Below are positions 1-9,277 of a DNA stretch of 64,000 bases, piece by piece; position 1 is the first letter of the stretch, and every line of letters starts with the position of its first letter. The stretch is taken from assembly GCA_948474755.1 (NCBI GenBank), contig CAOLHI010000616.1, forward strand, positions 1 to 64,000. Direction: 5' to 3'. Both the position numbers and the translations under genes were made by a program. Below the pieces are notes generated by a model, which did no database searches, was not told the DNA's origin, and saw nothing but the letters and a program-made list of their open reading frames with translations. The DNA is from Ctenosaura bakeri. Its lineage: Eukaryota; Chordata; Lepidosauria; Squamata; Iguanidae.

Positions 1-2515
1 TATCTTGGAACATTGTCATAAGCATAACGAAAATCAGCTAGGGATGTTATTCCTCGATGCCGAAAAGGCATTTGACAATGTAAATTGGACATTTATGAAA
101 AAAGTCTTAGAGAAGATAAACGTGGGGGAGCGTTTTCTAAATTGGATATCCCTAATTTATAGGGAACAAAGAGCGAAAATCATTATCGATGGTGAGAACA
201 CAGAGCAGTTAGCGATAAAGGGACAAGACAGGGCTGCCCGCTCTCCCCACTTATTTTCTTAATAATTATAGAAATATTTTGTAAAAAGATAAGAGAGGAT
301 ATCAAGATTAAAGGCATCTAAGTAAAAAAAGAAATCTTTAAAATTAGAGCATTCGTGGATGACTTAGTTGTTAAAATGCAAGAACCAAATTCAGGGATAA
401 GAAAACTAAAACTGGTTTTAGAAGAATATGGATTGCTATCAGGATTTAAAATAAATCAGGAAAAAACAGTGCTCCTCACCAAAAATATGGCCCATCACAA
501 AGAAGAAAAATTGTCTCAGGAATCTGGCTTTAAAATGGTAAATAAGGTGAAATATCTAAGAATACAGCTTTCAAAAACAAATAATGACTTATTTGAAAAT
601 AATTATAAAGCAACAGGGCAAACAATTACAAATGACTTGGTGAGATGGAGTAAATTAGACTTATCAATTCTAGGGGAAATAGCTACTATTAAGATGAATG
701 TTCTACCGAAAATGATTGTCTTATTTAATAGTCTGCCAATAATCACAAATAACGAAGTATTCAACACATGGAACAAGGATTTAGCAAATTTCATTTGGAA
801 CGGGGAAAAAACCCGTATTAAAATGGGAAATCTAAAAGGGAATCTTGAAAACGGTGGTATGGGAATGCCTGATTTGAAGTTATATTATCAGGCGTGTGCT
901 TTGTCCTGGGCTCTAGAATGGTTGAAGCTGGAAAATGAGAGGTTATTGATGCTGGAAGGAGCTGACCATGCATGGGGATGGCATGCATATCTATTCTATG
1001 ACAAGGCAAAAGTGAATAAAGAATTTAACACCCATATTATTAGGAAAACACTTCTCAAAATCTGGCTACAATTCAAAAACAAGTTATACATCCAAATCCC
1101 ATTATGGGTATCTGTGCATGAGGCGTTCTATAAAAGGGTACGTCCCAAAATAGAAAGGTGGATTACATTCAAAGACCTACTTAAGATCAAAAATAGGAAT
1201 GTAAGGTGCAAAAATAGAGAAGAAATGAGAGAAAGGGGACTAACAACACATTGGCTACTGATGATGCAACTTTTAGAAAAAGCAAAGTTAGACATAAAAA
1301 ACACAGATATCTCGACTGTAGAAAACGAATTTGATCTAATTCTTAAAAAAGGTGGAAACCAAAATATTGGAAAAATCTATAAGATACTTATAGAATTAGA
1401 ATTAGAGCAGGAAGTAATAAAATCAAACATGATTAAATGGGCACAAGATATCGGCCATCCGATACAACTTGAATCATGGGAAGCTTCTTGGTGAAAGACT
1501 AATAAATGGCTAAAAGCTAGTCAGCTGAAAGAAAGTTATTTTAAGATCTTTAATAGGTGGTATTATACTCCTGTAAAAATAAATAAGATAAATAAAACTT
1601 CTGATCAAAAATGCTGGAAATGTGAATATAAAGGGTCACTATACCACCTCTGGTGGAATTGTTCCCAAGCCCAAAAATACTGGAAGGCAATTCATGGCAA
1701 GATAGAGAAAATAGTTGAAAGAAAATTTGACAAGTTGCCAGAAATATATTTATTAAACATGATTGATTTGATCCCTAATTTGACCCAAATAAAACAAAAA
1801 TTACTATTGCTTATTATAACAGCAGGAAGGATGGTATATTTAAAAGCATGGAAACAATCGGAATTGCCAGATCTCCAGGAGTGGCAAATTAAGATATACA
1901 ATTTGACGGTAACTGATCGGCTATCGTTATTGTTAAGAGGCGAAAATCTAAAGACATTCCAATTAACATGGGATTCGATAAGGAGGATGCTAGAAGATTG
2001 ATGGGGACAGTTAGCAAGTCTGGCAATTAGAGAGTAGAAAAGTTAGAACTTTGGATAAAATTGAAAGGGTCCAAAAATGCAAAGAATTAAAGTAATAACT
2101 TTAAATAAGCCCGAAGCGACACTTTAGAAATAAATGAAACTTTATCTTGAAAAGTCGGTGATGAATGCAGGAAGTGGATTAGAAATAAAGATAGAAGTAT
2201 AAGTGTTAAGTAAATTACAGATAGGTTATAGGTAATAATGCCAAGAAGAAAAACTTGAACATAAAAAGGAAGTCATTTGTTTGTCAGAGTTAGGTGTGTA
2301 GGATGGTTTTTGTATGATTGTTTTGTGATAAAAGATTGGGTTGCATGTAGTGTTTATAGGGGAGGGAGGATTGGATAATATAGAAAGGGGATATGGGAGG
2401 GGATAATTGGGATAATTTGAGATAACTATGATGAAAATGTGGTGTATTAGAGAAATAATTGTTGATGAATGTGTGTGTAATTTTTGTGGAAAACTTAATA
2501 AAAAATATTATAAAA
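1..2515 (+). mobile_element. L1 LINE, 3' half (ORF2 C-terminal part plus 3' UTR)
   Basis: This is the 3' portion of an L1 retrotransposon running off the left edge of the window, so its true 5' end is unseen. Coding remnants of ORF2 occupy 5-2001 and are followed by about 500 bases of AT-rich 3' UTR. The UTR ends in an A-rich tail near 2490-2515, after which the sequence changes character. L1 elements copy themselves by target-primed reverse transcription of their own RNA. This copy cannot encode a working enzyme because its frame is broken. Confidence 0.85.
5..2001 (+). pseudogene. L1 ORF2 reverse transcriptase and C-terminal domain, broken
   Basis: The translation shows L1 reverse-transcriptase palm motif A (FLDAEKAFDN) near 50-80, then the QGCPLSP-type region degraded to [13 protein letters not shown] frameshift near 258 and a stop near 320 follow. 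The catalytic FADD box reads FVDD at 352-363, an alanine-to-valine change. A 380-codon open stretch (355-1494) carries the thumb and downstream region. After an in-frame TGA at 1492-1494 the frame continues to 2001. It includes the C-terminal cysteine motif CX2CX7HX4C at 1612-1662, typical of L1 ORF2. With few lesions over about 2 kb, this is a moderately young but dead copy. Confidence 0.85.
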
Positions 2516-3228
2516 AAAGTTTAATCAAACAAGACAAATTGCTCCTTTGGGAAAAGGGGCTCAGAAAAGACTCAGTTCCAGTGACCAGTGCCCAGACTAG
2601 ATAAGATAGAGACACTGGAGGGAGTTCTGGACACAGACAGTATTGGGGTCGAAGAGTCACCATACCTCGTTGCAATTCCTGAGACTGAGCTAATCTTCAT
2701 CACTGCTTTTTTAAGCAAGGAAAGGAGATTGAAGACAAATAATGAGTATGCTTGCTCCAAAATGAGTGGATAAGACAGTCTTTGACATCTAGATCTCTAC
2801 AGGTAGGTATTCATCAGTAAAATCTTTTAAAGACAGAGCACATACTTGAGAAGTTGCCCAGAGTGGGAAGGGCTTTGTTAACCCAATAAATAACAAAAGG
2901 AAACAGCGTATATACTAAGTAAAAGTTTTCCAGTTGCATTCTAAGCAAAACTTTCAGATATATGTTGGCTTATAATTGATCATACAGGATTACATAAGGA
3001 AGATTACATAAAGAAGATTATACAAAAAAGTATTTGGCGTATACATGATTCCTGGAGGGGGAAAAAATAAAGAACACGGACAGATTAGAATGGAAGTTGC
3101 TGAGCAGTTGCTGAAGCGATCAAAGGTAAAAGCAAGGACTTTGACAGATGTGATAGTTAAAGGGCACTGTTTATTTTTTAGAAGAAAGAACTATACAGTA
3201 GAGATATATGTAGAAGGACATCTAATAT
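2516..3228. other. Unassigned intergenic segment
   Basis: No coding region or known repeat is recognised here. Open frames are at most about 70 codons and look random. A short direct repeat of a GATTACATAA-like unit lies near 2990-3025. Confidence 0.5.
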
Positions 3229-3239
3229 TATATAGAAAT
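3229..3239. repeat. 11-bp flanking direct repeat, left copy (possible target-site duplication)
   Basis: TATATAGAAAT here is repeated exactly at 5481-5491, on the far side of the CR1 insertion. It is adjacent to the ATAGAATC-type 3' microsatellite of the CR1. Part of the match could therefore come from the element's tail rather than from target duplication. Confidence 0.6.
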
Positions 3240-5480
3240 CATAGAATCATAGAATCATAGAATCATAGAAATGTAGAGTTGGAAGAGACCACACGGGCCA
3301 TCCAGTCCAACTCCCTGTCATGCAGGAACACCCTCAAAGCACTCCCGACAGATGGCCATCAAGCCTCTGCTTAAAAACCTCCAAGGTAGGAGACTCCACT
3401 ACTCTCCGAGGCAGCAGATTCCACTGCCGGACAGCCCTGACTGTCAGGAAGTTCTTCCTGAGGTTCAGGTGGAATCTCCTTTCCTGCAGCTTGAATCCAT
3501 TGCTCCTTGTCCTGGTCTCTGGAGCAGCAGAAAACAAGCCCCCTCCTTCCTCTACGTGGCATCCCTTCAAATATTTAAACATGGCTATCATGTCCCCTCT
3601 TAACCTCCTTTTCTGCAGACTAAACATACCCAGCTCTCTCAGTCTATCCTCATAGGGCATGTTTTCCAGGCCTCTCACCATTTTGGTCACCCTCCTCTGG
3701 ACTTGCTCCAGCTTGTCAATATCCTTCTTGAATTGGGGTGCCCAGAACTGGACACAGTATTCAAGATGGGGTCTAACCAAAGCAGAGTAGAGTGGTACCA
3801 GTACCTCCCTCGATCTAGACACCATACTCCTGTTGATGCAGCCGAGAATTGCATTGGCTTTCTTGGCTGCCACATCACACTGCTGACTCATGTTCAGCTT
3901 GTGGTCTATGAAGACTCCTAGATCCCTTTCACACGTACTGCTATCCAGCCACGTGTCCCCCATCCTATATTTCTGTATTCCATTATTTCTGCCTAAGTGT
4001 AGGACCTTACATTTCTCTCTGTTGAATTTCATTTTGTTCGCCCTGGCCCAGCTCTCCAATCTATCCAGGTCATTTTGAATTTTGATCCTGTCCTCTGGCA
4101 TATTAGCAACCCCTCCCAATTTGGTGTCATCTGCAAATTTGATGAGCATGCCCTCTATTCCTTCATCTAAGTCATTGATAAAAATATTGAACAGCACTGG
4201 GCCCAGGACAGAACCTTGTGGCACCCCACTAGTCACTTCTCTCCAGGATGAAAAGCAGCCATCCGTGATCACCCGTTGGGTTCGGTCGGTCAACCAATTA
4301 CATATCCAATTAACAGTAGCCCTGTCTAGCCCACATTTTACTAGCTTCGATGCAAGAATGTCATGGGGAACTTTGTCAAAGGCCTTACTGAAATCGAGAT
4401 ATGCTACATCCACAGCACTCCCTTCATCTATCAAGCTAGTAACTCTGTCATAAAAAGAGATAAGATTAGTCTGGCATGACTTATTTTTGAGAAATCCATG
4501 TTGACTTCTCGTGATTATTGCGTTGTTTTCTAAATGATTAGAAACTGAACGCTTAATGATCTGCTCCAGGATCTTTCCGGGTACCGATGTCAGGCTGACT
4601 GGGCGATAATTATTTGGGTCCTCTTTTTTTCCCTTCTTGAAGATGGGGATAACATTTGCTCTCTTCCAATCTGCTGGAACTTCTCCTGTCCTCCAAGATT
4701 TCTCAAAAATTATAGCAAGCGGTTCCGAAATGACCTCTGCCAGCTCTTTTAATATCCTAGGATGCAATTCATCTGGCCCTGGAGACTTGAATTCATCCAA
4801 TGCGGCCAGGTATTCCTGTACCACCTCTCTACTTATTAAGTGCCTCATTTCCTCTGCTTCCTCCCCTGCTCCCCTACCGCCAGGTTGAGTGCTTGTATCC
4901 TTCTGGGAAAATACGGAGGCAAAGAAGGTGTTAAGTAGCTCTGCCTTTTTTCTCCCCCCTGTGAGTAATTCGCCATCTTCTCTGCGTAGCGACCCTACTG
5001 TCTCCTTCTTTTTCCTTTTGCTGCGGACATATTTAAAAAAACCCTTTTTATTGTTTTTAATGTCTCTGGCCAGCCTAAGTTCGTTCTGTGCTTTAGCCTT
5101 TCTGACCTCCTCCCTACATCTCCTGGCTACTTGCTTAAATTCTTCTTTGGTGGTTTCCCCCTTCTTCCATTTCCTATACGTGTTTCTCTTAACTCTTAGC
5201 TCAGCTGAGAGTTCTTTAGTCAACCATTCTGGTTTCTTCAGATGCCTTCCATTTTTCCTCCTTATTGGCACAGTTTTAGACTGTGCCGTCAGTATCTCCT
5301 TTTTAAGGAACTCCCATGCCTCCTGAACTCCTTTCCCTTTCACTATTCCTGACCACGGAATTCCAGCCAGCAGCTCCCTAAGTTTACAGAAGTCCGCTTT
5401 TTTAAAATCTAAGACGAGTGTCTGGCTACCCTTATCTTCTCCTTCCCACTGAATGCTAAATTCCAACAGGGCATGGTCAC
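3240..5480 (-). mobile_element. CR1 LINE copy 1, 5'-truncated
   Basis: This is a CR1-clade LINE on the minus strand. Its 3' end is at the left: ATAGAATC tandem units at 3240-3268, then the characteristic CR1 3' terminus (antisense of GTTGGACTGGATGG...CCAACTCT). The 5' end is truncated inside ORF2, just at the endonuclease SDH motif, so this copy corresponds to 53303-55536 of the second CR1 in the window. Its body is nearly undamaged, which suggests recent insertion. It lies immediately upstream of an L1 fragment that starts at about 5492. Confidence 0.93.
3334..5466 (-). CDS. CR1 ORF2 fragment: reverse transcriptase with intact 710-codon frame
   Basis: This frame encodes the part of CR1 ORF2 downstream of the endonuclease: a linker (about residues 1-210), the reverse transcriptase, and the C-terminal domain. 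Visible motifs include [13 protein letters not shown], the motif A region ([14 protein letters not shown]), [11 protein letters not shown] and the catalytic FADD at residues 444-447 (4126-4137). The CR1-type ending [14 protein letters not shown] is also present. The endonuclease domain is missing through 5' truncation and the listed start is only the first Met, so no autonomous element is encoded. The protein normally nicks target DNA and reverse-transcribes CR1 RNA in the nucleus. About 22 residues differ from the window's second copy over some 500 aligned positions, counted by eye. Confidence 0.9.
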   Translation of the reverse strand: MEFSIQWEGEDKGSQTLVLDFKKADFCKLRELLAGIPWSGIVKGKGVQEAWEFLKKEILTAQSKTVPIRRKNGRHLKKPEWLTKELSAELRVKRNTYRKWKKGETTKEEFKQVARRCREEVRKAKAQNELRLARDIKNNKKGFFKYVRSKRKKKETVGSLRREDGELLTGGRKKAELLNTFFASVFSQKDTSTQPGGRGAGEEAEEMRHLISREVVQEYLAALDEFKSPGPDELHPRILKELAEVISEPLAIIFEKSWRTGEVPADWKRANVIPIFKKGKKEDPNNYRPVSLTSVPGKILEQIIKRSVSNHLENNAIITRSQHGFLKNKSCQTNLISFYDRVTSLIDEGSAVDVAYLDFSKAFDKVPHDILASKLVKCGLDRATVNWICNWLTDRTQRVITDGCFSSWREVTSGVPQGSVLGPVLFNIFINDLDEGIEGMLIKFADDTKLGGVANMPEDRIKIQNDLDRLESWARANKMKFNREKCKVLHLGRNNGIQKYRMGDTWLDSSTCERDLGVFIDHKLNMSQQCDVAAKKANAILGCINRSMVSRSREVLVPLYSALVRPHLEYCVQFWAPQFKKDIDKLEQVQRRVTKMVRGLENMPYEDRLRELGMFSLQKRRLRGDMIAMFKYLKGCHVEEGGGLFSAAPETRTRSNGFKLQERRFHLNLRKNFLTVRAVRQWNLLPRRVVESPTLEVFKQRLDGHLSGVL

Positions 5481-5491
5481 TATATAGAAAT
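5481..5491. repeat. 11-bp flanking direct repeat, right copy
   Basis: This exact copy of the 3229-3239 sequence sits where the CR1 5' truncation ends. It is the likely right half of a target-site duplication. Confidence 0.6.
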
Positions 5492-6775
5492 ATAGAAAGT
5501 CTTTATAATACAAGAACAATTCTTAATATGGTAGAATACTTCCAAAAACACAATGAAAAGAAACTAGGAATGCTTTTCTTAGATACTGAAAAAAATGTTT
5601 GATAACATTAATTGGATATCTATGATCAATGTGTTGAAAAGAATGACTTGGGAAGCACTTATCTTAACTGGATCAAATCAGTTTATGGAAAGCAATGACC
5701 ACAAATAACAAATGGGGGAAAAACAGAAGTATAAATATTCAAAAAGGGGCAAGACAAGGATGTCCCTTGTCACCCCTTCTATTTGTAATAACTAGAAACT
5801 TTGAATAGGAGAATTGGACAAGATACACAAGTCCAAGGAATAAAAATTAAAAATCAAATGTACAAACTCAGAACTTTTGCAGATGACCTTGTAATTTAGT
5901 TTGAGAATCTGATGCGCAATAGACATCTGCAAATTTTACAAGATTTTGGAGAAGTAACAGACTTCAGGATAAACAAAGAGAAAAGCACATGAATTTTTAA
6001 AAAGTTAAAATCTGAACAACAATTAAATAGATCACAAAGCAAGATATCATTATATATTATTACTTCTGCAAGATTAACATATGCATCAACGTGGAAACAG
6101 ACAATCATTTCCACTATAGAAGACTGGTTACTAAAACTGTATGAGATGACAAATAAGATAATAAATTTGATATCAGAGAAGACCATAAACCAATTCAGAG
6201 GTGAATGGGAAATTGTATCTCCTCTCTGAGAATAATACTGGGGGAAACTGGCAATTGTGAGAATGGTAGAGTAAGATTAGAACTTATAGAAAATTGGGGG
6301 GAAATCTATAAATAATACAAAGAATAAAAATGAGAAAATGCATATACTAATTTACATGATAGAGGAAGAATAAATGTAAGATTAATGTCTGCACTTTCAG
6401 AAATGTCTGAAATAATATGGAATGAAAATTGAAATTATGTAATAAGTTGTAATATTCCTTCATATTAAAGTAAGCAGTAGGAATATATAGATACACATAT
6501 ACATATAAATAAATTAACGTTGATGAAAAATTGACATATAGTGAAGCATCTGCCATTTTGAGAGAAGGAATTTTGTAAGGAGAGTAGAATTATTCAATAG
6601 AAGGGTCGATAGTGGAGATAGTAGGAATAATACTGATTTTATTAGAACACTTGGGAATTTAACAGAGAATTTTTGTATTTTTTTCTTTGTAAATTAATTA
6701 TGTACTAAGAACTGTTATGTTCTTTTGTCAAACTATTTTTATTAATAAAAATAAATTGAAAAAAGCAAAGAAAAA
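5492..6775 (+). mobile_element. L1 LINE fragment with internal deletion
   Basis: This is a second, more decayed L1 copy. It opens in the reverse transcriptase (NTRTILNMVEYFQKHN, then LGMLFLDTEK) at 5500-5590. [13 protein letters not shown] box follows near 5750-5785, and FADDLV near 5876-5893. It then jumps to the extreme C-terminal region (TWKQTIISTIEDWLLKLYEM, about 6090-6150), so the middle of ORF2 is deleted. It ends in an AT-rich 3' UTR and an AATAAAAATAAATTGAAAAAA-like tail near 6735-6775. Several stops and frameshifts make it a pseudogene. Confidence 0.8.
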
Positions 6776-7457
6776 AGCCAGAGTTCTCAAAAATAGCAAA
6801 TCACATTGCTGTTCCACTCTAAATGTGTGTCCAGTGTGCTATGTGGTCTCTCTGGCTCTCTAACATCACAACTGTGAAAAGAGGGAAAATCCATTTTTTA
6901 AAGGAACTGTAAAAAGAAGGTATGGGACAAAATCAGCTTAATTTCAATTTATAAACTAGTTGATGACAACATCTTGTAAAGGCCACATAAAAACCAACCA
7001 ACACAGCAAAGAAGGACCAGCATAAAAGGCTCATTTGAAATTGCCTAGAGCCATCATTGCCTTTGGTAGGCACTCTTTTTTCTTTGTTGCTGTGTTTTTT
7101 AAGAAGCTGTCAAGTTTCTTTGACCAGGGATAACAATAGCCCCAAAGCTTAGAGTATGAATGCTTTGGTAAATGATGTCTCTTTCATATGACCTTTATCT
7201 AAGATTGCTGCCCTATATTCATAGCCAGGAATAAGTCTCATTCAGGTTTGCAGTGATTACTTCTCTACAGAATTACGGGAAAAACATTCCAGCTTCACTT
7301 CTTCCGCCACTGAGTTTTTGTAAGCCTCAAGGTCTTTATGTCCCAAATATGAAGAAGCATGCCAATGTTTGTAAAGCAAAGTGAAACAAAATAAAATTCA
7401 CTCCCTTTTGTCCTGGCTAGATTTAATATGTAATCTGTGATTGTGCTGCCTGGGCAT
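6776..7457. other. Unassigned intergenic segment
   Basis: No coding region or repeat family is recognised. Confidence 0.5.
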
Positions 7458-7518
7458 GGGAGAAGGATGGGACTGCAACAACATTGTGCATAATGCCTTG
7501 CAGTCCTGTCCTTCTCCC
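7458..7518. repeat. 61-bp inverted repeat (hairpin)
   Basis: Two 21-base arms (7458-7478 and 7498-7518) are reverse complements except for two positions, with a 19-base loop between them. This could be the core of a tiny foldback transposon or simply a stable stem-loop. No target duplication is visible. Confidence 0.55.
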
Positions 7519-7670
7519 ACTCATATGGCAGAATGACAGTGTCCTGTGAAAAGGGCCTCTGCTTAATATTCATTAGAAAACAACAACCTCAAATTAAGGC
7601 CTGACCAGATTGGAGTACTAAGACAAAACAAAAAGAATTTCAAAGTGAAAAAAAGATATAACATTCCAGC

Positions 7671-7831
7671 ATAGTGTAGTAGTTTGAGCATTGAAGTACA
7701 ACCCTGGAGGCCAGGATTCAATTTCCTTGCTTGGCAATGGAAACCATCGGGTACCTTGGGTACATAACAACCCCAGAAAACCCCATGATAGGGTTGCTTT
7801 GTGGTCACCACAAGTTGGAAACAACTTGAAG

Positions 7832-7870
<39 letters not shown>
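7671..7870 (+). mobile_element. tRNA-derived SINE (Sauria type), internally deleted
   Basis: The head resembles a tRNA-derived RNA polymerase III promoter: an A-box-like TAGTGTAGTAGTTTGAGCA near 7674-7692 and a B-box-like GGATTCAATTTCC near 7713-7725. The text after the B box (TGGAAACC.TCGGGT.CCTTGGG) matches the squamate SINE consensus, but much of the middle is lost. The 3' tail (CCACAAGTTGGAAACAACTT) resembles the 3' end of BovB LINEs and ends in (CAA)n. It is non-coding and relies on a BovB-type LINE for mobilisation. Confidence 0.75.
7832..7870 (+). repeat. (CAA)n microsatellite, SINE tail
   Basis: Thirteen CAA units form the 3' tail of the SINE. The poly-leucine and poly-valine frames on the opposite strand are artefacts of this repeat. 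Confidence 0.9.
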
Positions 7871-7879
7871 GCCACCTTA

Positions 7880-8191
7880 GAAAATTCAGTTGCACAAATA
7901 TAGAATGGATGACACCTGGCTTGACAGCAGTACATGTAAAACACATTCAGAATCTTACTAAGCCATATGCTAAACATGAGTCAACACTGTGGTATGAGAG
8001 GGGAGGAAAAACTGAATGCAGTTCTAGGATACCTCAAGACAAAAAGGGGAATAATAATATTCCATTTTGCTCTGATGAGATTTCACTTGGAGCAATATGT
8101 AAAGTTCCACAAACAATACTTTAAAAAGGACATCAAAAAGATGGAATATGTCTAAAGGAAAAGTGGCCAGAATGGTAAATGGTCTAGAAAC
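7880..8191 (+). pseudogene. Older CR1 ORF2 fragment, part 1
   Basis: Degraded CR1 C-terminal coding sequence starts near the motif TWLDSSTC (about 7908-7935). It continues through LNMSQHC...NAVLGYL and FKKDIKKME to NGLET, where a foldback element interrupts it. It aligns residue by residue with the intact CR1 copies in this window but contains stops and many substitutions, so it is much older. The frame resumes after 8397. Confidence 0.8.
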
Positions 8192-8399
8192 CAAGGCCAT
8201 TTCCATTCTACACTGTTCTAGTGCTATTATTCCACTTTCAACATCCTATGGAATCCAGGAGTTTGCAGTTTAGGAAGGGGCATTTAGAATTCTCAGCCAG
8301 AGAGCTTTTTGACCTCAGTAAACTACAAACCCCCAAATTCCACAGGATGTTGGAAGTGGAATAATACCACTATAACAGTGTAGTGCAGAAATGATCCAA
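8192..8399. mobile_element. 202-bp foldback element, copy A, nested in CR1
   Basis: The element proper is 8195-8396, flanked by CAA on both sides (8192-8194 and 8397-8399). Terminal sequences are GGCCATTTCC on the left and the complement of GATCATTTCTGCAC on the right. Almost the whole element folds on itself: TATTATTCCACTTTCAACAT near the left pairs with its complement near the right. It encodes nothing. Removing the element and one CAA restores the CR1 alignment (GLETK-SYEEW), which confirms the boundaries. Confidence 0.85.
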
Positions 8400-8700
8400 G
8401 TCTTATGAGGAATGGCTGAGTGAATTCATTCTATTTAGCCTGGAGAATGATTACCATATTTAAATATCTGAAGTGCTGGCACATGGAAGGCAGAGCAAAC
8501 TGTTTTTCTGCTGTTCCAAAGGGTAGGACCTGATGGATTCAAGTTAAAAGAAAGTTAACTTCAATTTAACTTTAGGAGGAACTTCCTGATTTTGAGATCT
8601 ATTCAATATGGAACAGATTACCTCAGAAAGTGGTGGACCCTCTTTCATCAGAAGTTTTTAAAAAGTACTTGAAAGGCCAACATCTGTAATGATGTAAATC
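8397..8700 (+). pseudogene. Older CR1 ORF2 fragment, part 2
   Basis: This continues the CR1 C-terminus after the foldback insertion: SYEEWLSEFILFSLE-, FKYLK-, RRNFLI-like and WNRLPQKVVDPLSSEVFKKYLKGQ-like stretches in shifting frames. It breaks off near 8700, just before the expected 3' UTR. The missing CR1 3' end probably appears at 9191-9277. Confidence 0.75.
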
Positions 8701-9190
8701 TTGATTTATTTCATTCTAACATGTGGCTGTGAGGGGGGAACAATACTAAATGTTTTTCTCCTATCTAGTCAATATTATGTCAGTCTGGCAGCATGGTGAA
8801 GATAATGTGCCCACTATATATATATATATGAATCCATAATGATATCAGTATCCAGCTCACTTCAAGACTTTTCTGTGAACATTTATTTTGCATAGATCCC
8901 ATCTGTTTTGCACAAGAATTGTACATAGAAAATATTTTTCATTTAATATAATTTTGTACAAAACTTTATTTTTTTTTGCACAAAACTCATCAAAAATGAA
9001 AATAAACAGAAAAGAAAAGAAAGGAAAACCTGCTGATCTTTCCTTCTTGCCAAAAGTACAAAAAAAAACCAAAAAAAAAAAAAAACCCTTCATATCAGTG
9101 AATAGTTTTTTCAGAGAGTGTCCTGACACACTGAGGTACATTTTTCTTGTCAAGGATGATAAAATCCCTGAATATTATTTACATATCTAG
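8701..9190. other. Unassigned insertion between CR1 body and CR1 3' end
   Basis: This AT-rich segment contains an (AT)n run at 8815-8829, A-rich runs at 9061-9086, and a loosely repeated TTTTGCACAAAA/TTTTGTACAAAA motif between 8900 and 8990. No coding content is seen. It separates the two parts of the older CR1 and may be an unrecognised inserted element. Confidence 0.45.
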
Positions 9191-9277
9191 CCAAAGATGC
9201 TCTAGATTCAGATCCCTGTATTGACAGGACTGGACAAGATGGTCCATGGGATACTTTCAAACTTTACAATTCTATGA
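9191..9277 (+). mobile_element. CR1 3' terminus
   Basis: The CR1 3' UTR and end are recognisable: CCCTGTATTGACAGGACTGG, ATGGTCCATGGGATACTTTC and the terminal ACAATTCTATGATG. This is probably the displaced 3' end of the 7880-8700 element. Confidence 0.65.

Noticed and set aside
3045..3260. 71-codon frame left of the CR1 as an upstream L1 piece
   Set aside because: Its translation does not match the L1 ORF2 region expected if the CR1 had landed inside the 5492-6775 L1.
4082..5326. Plus-strand frames of 83-145 codons opposite CR1
   Set aside because: These are shadow frames of the minus-strand CR1 ORF2. Similar shadows appear opposite the second CR1 at 53457-55464.
7563..7977. Minus-strand frames of 119-127 codons with poly-Leu or poly-Val
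   Set aside because: They are created by the antisense of a (CAA)n SINE tail.
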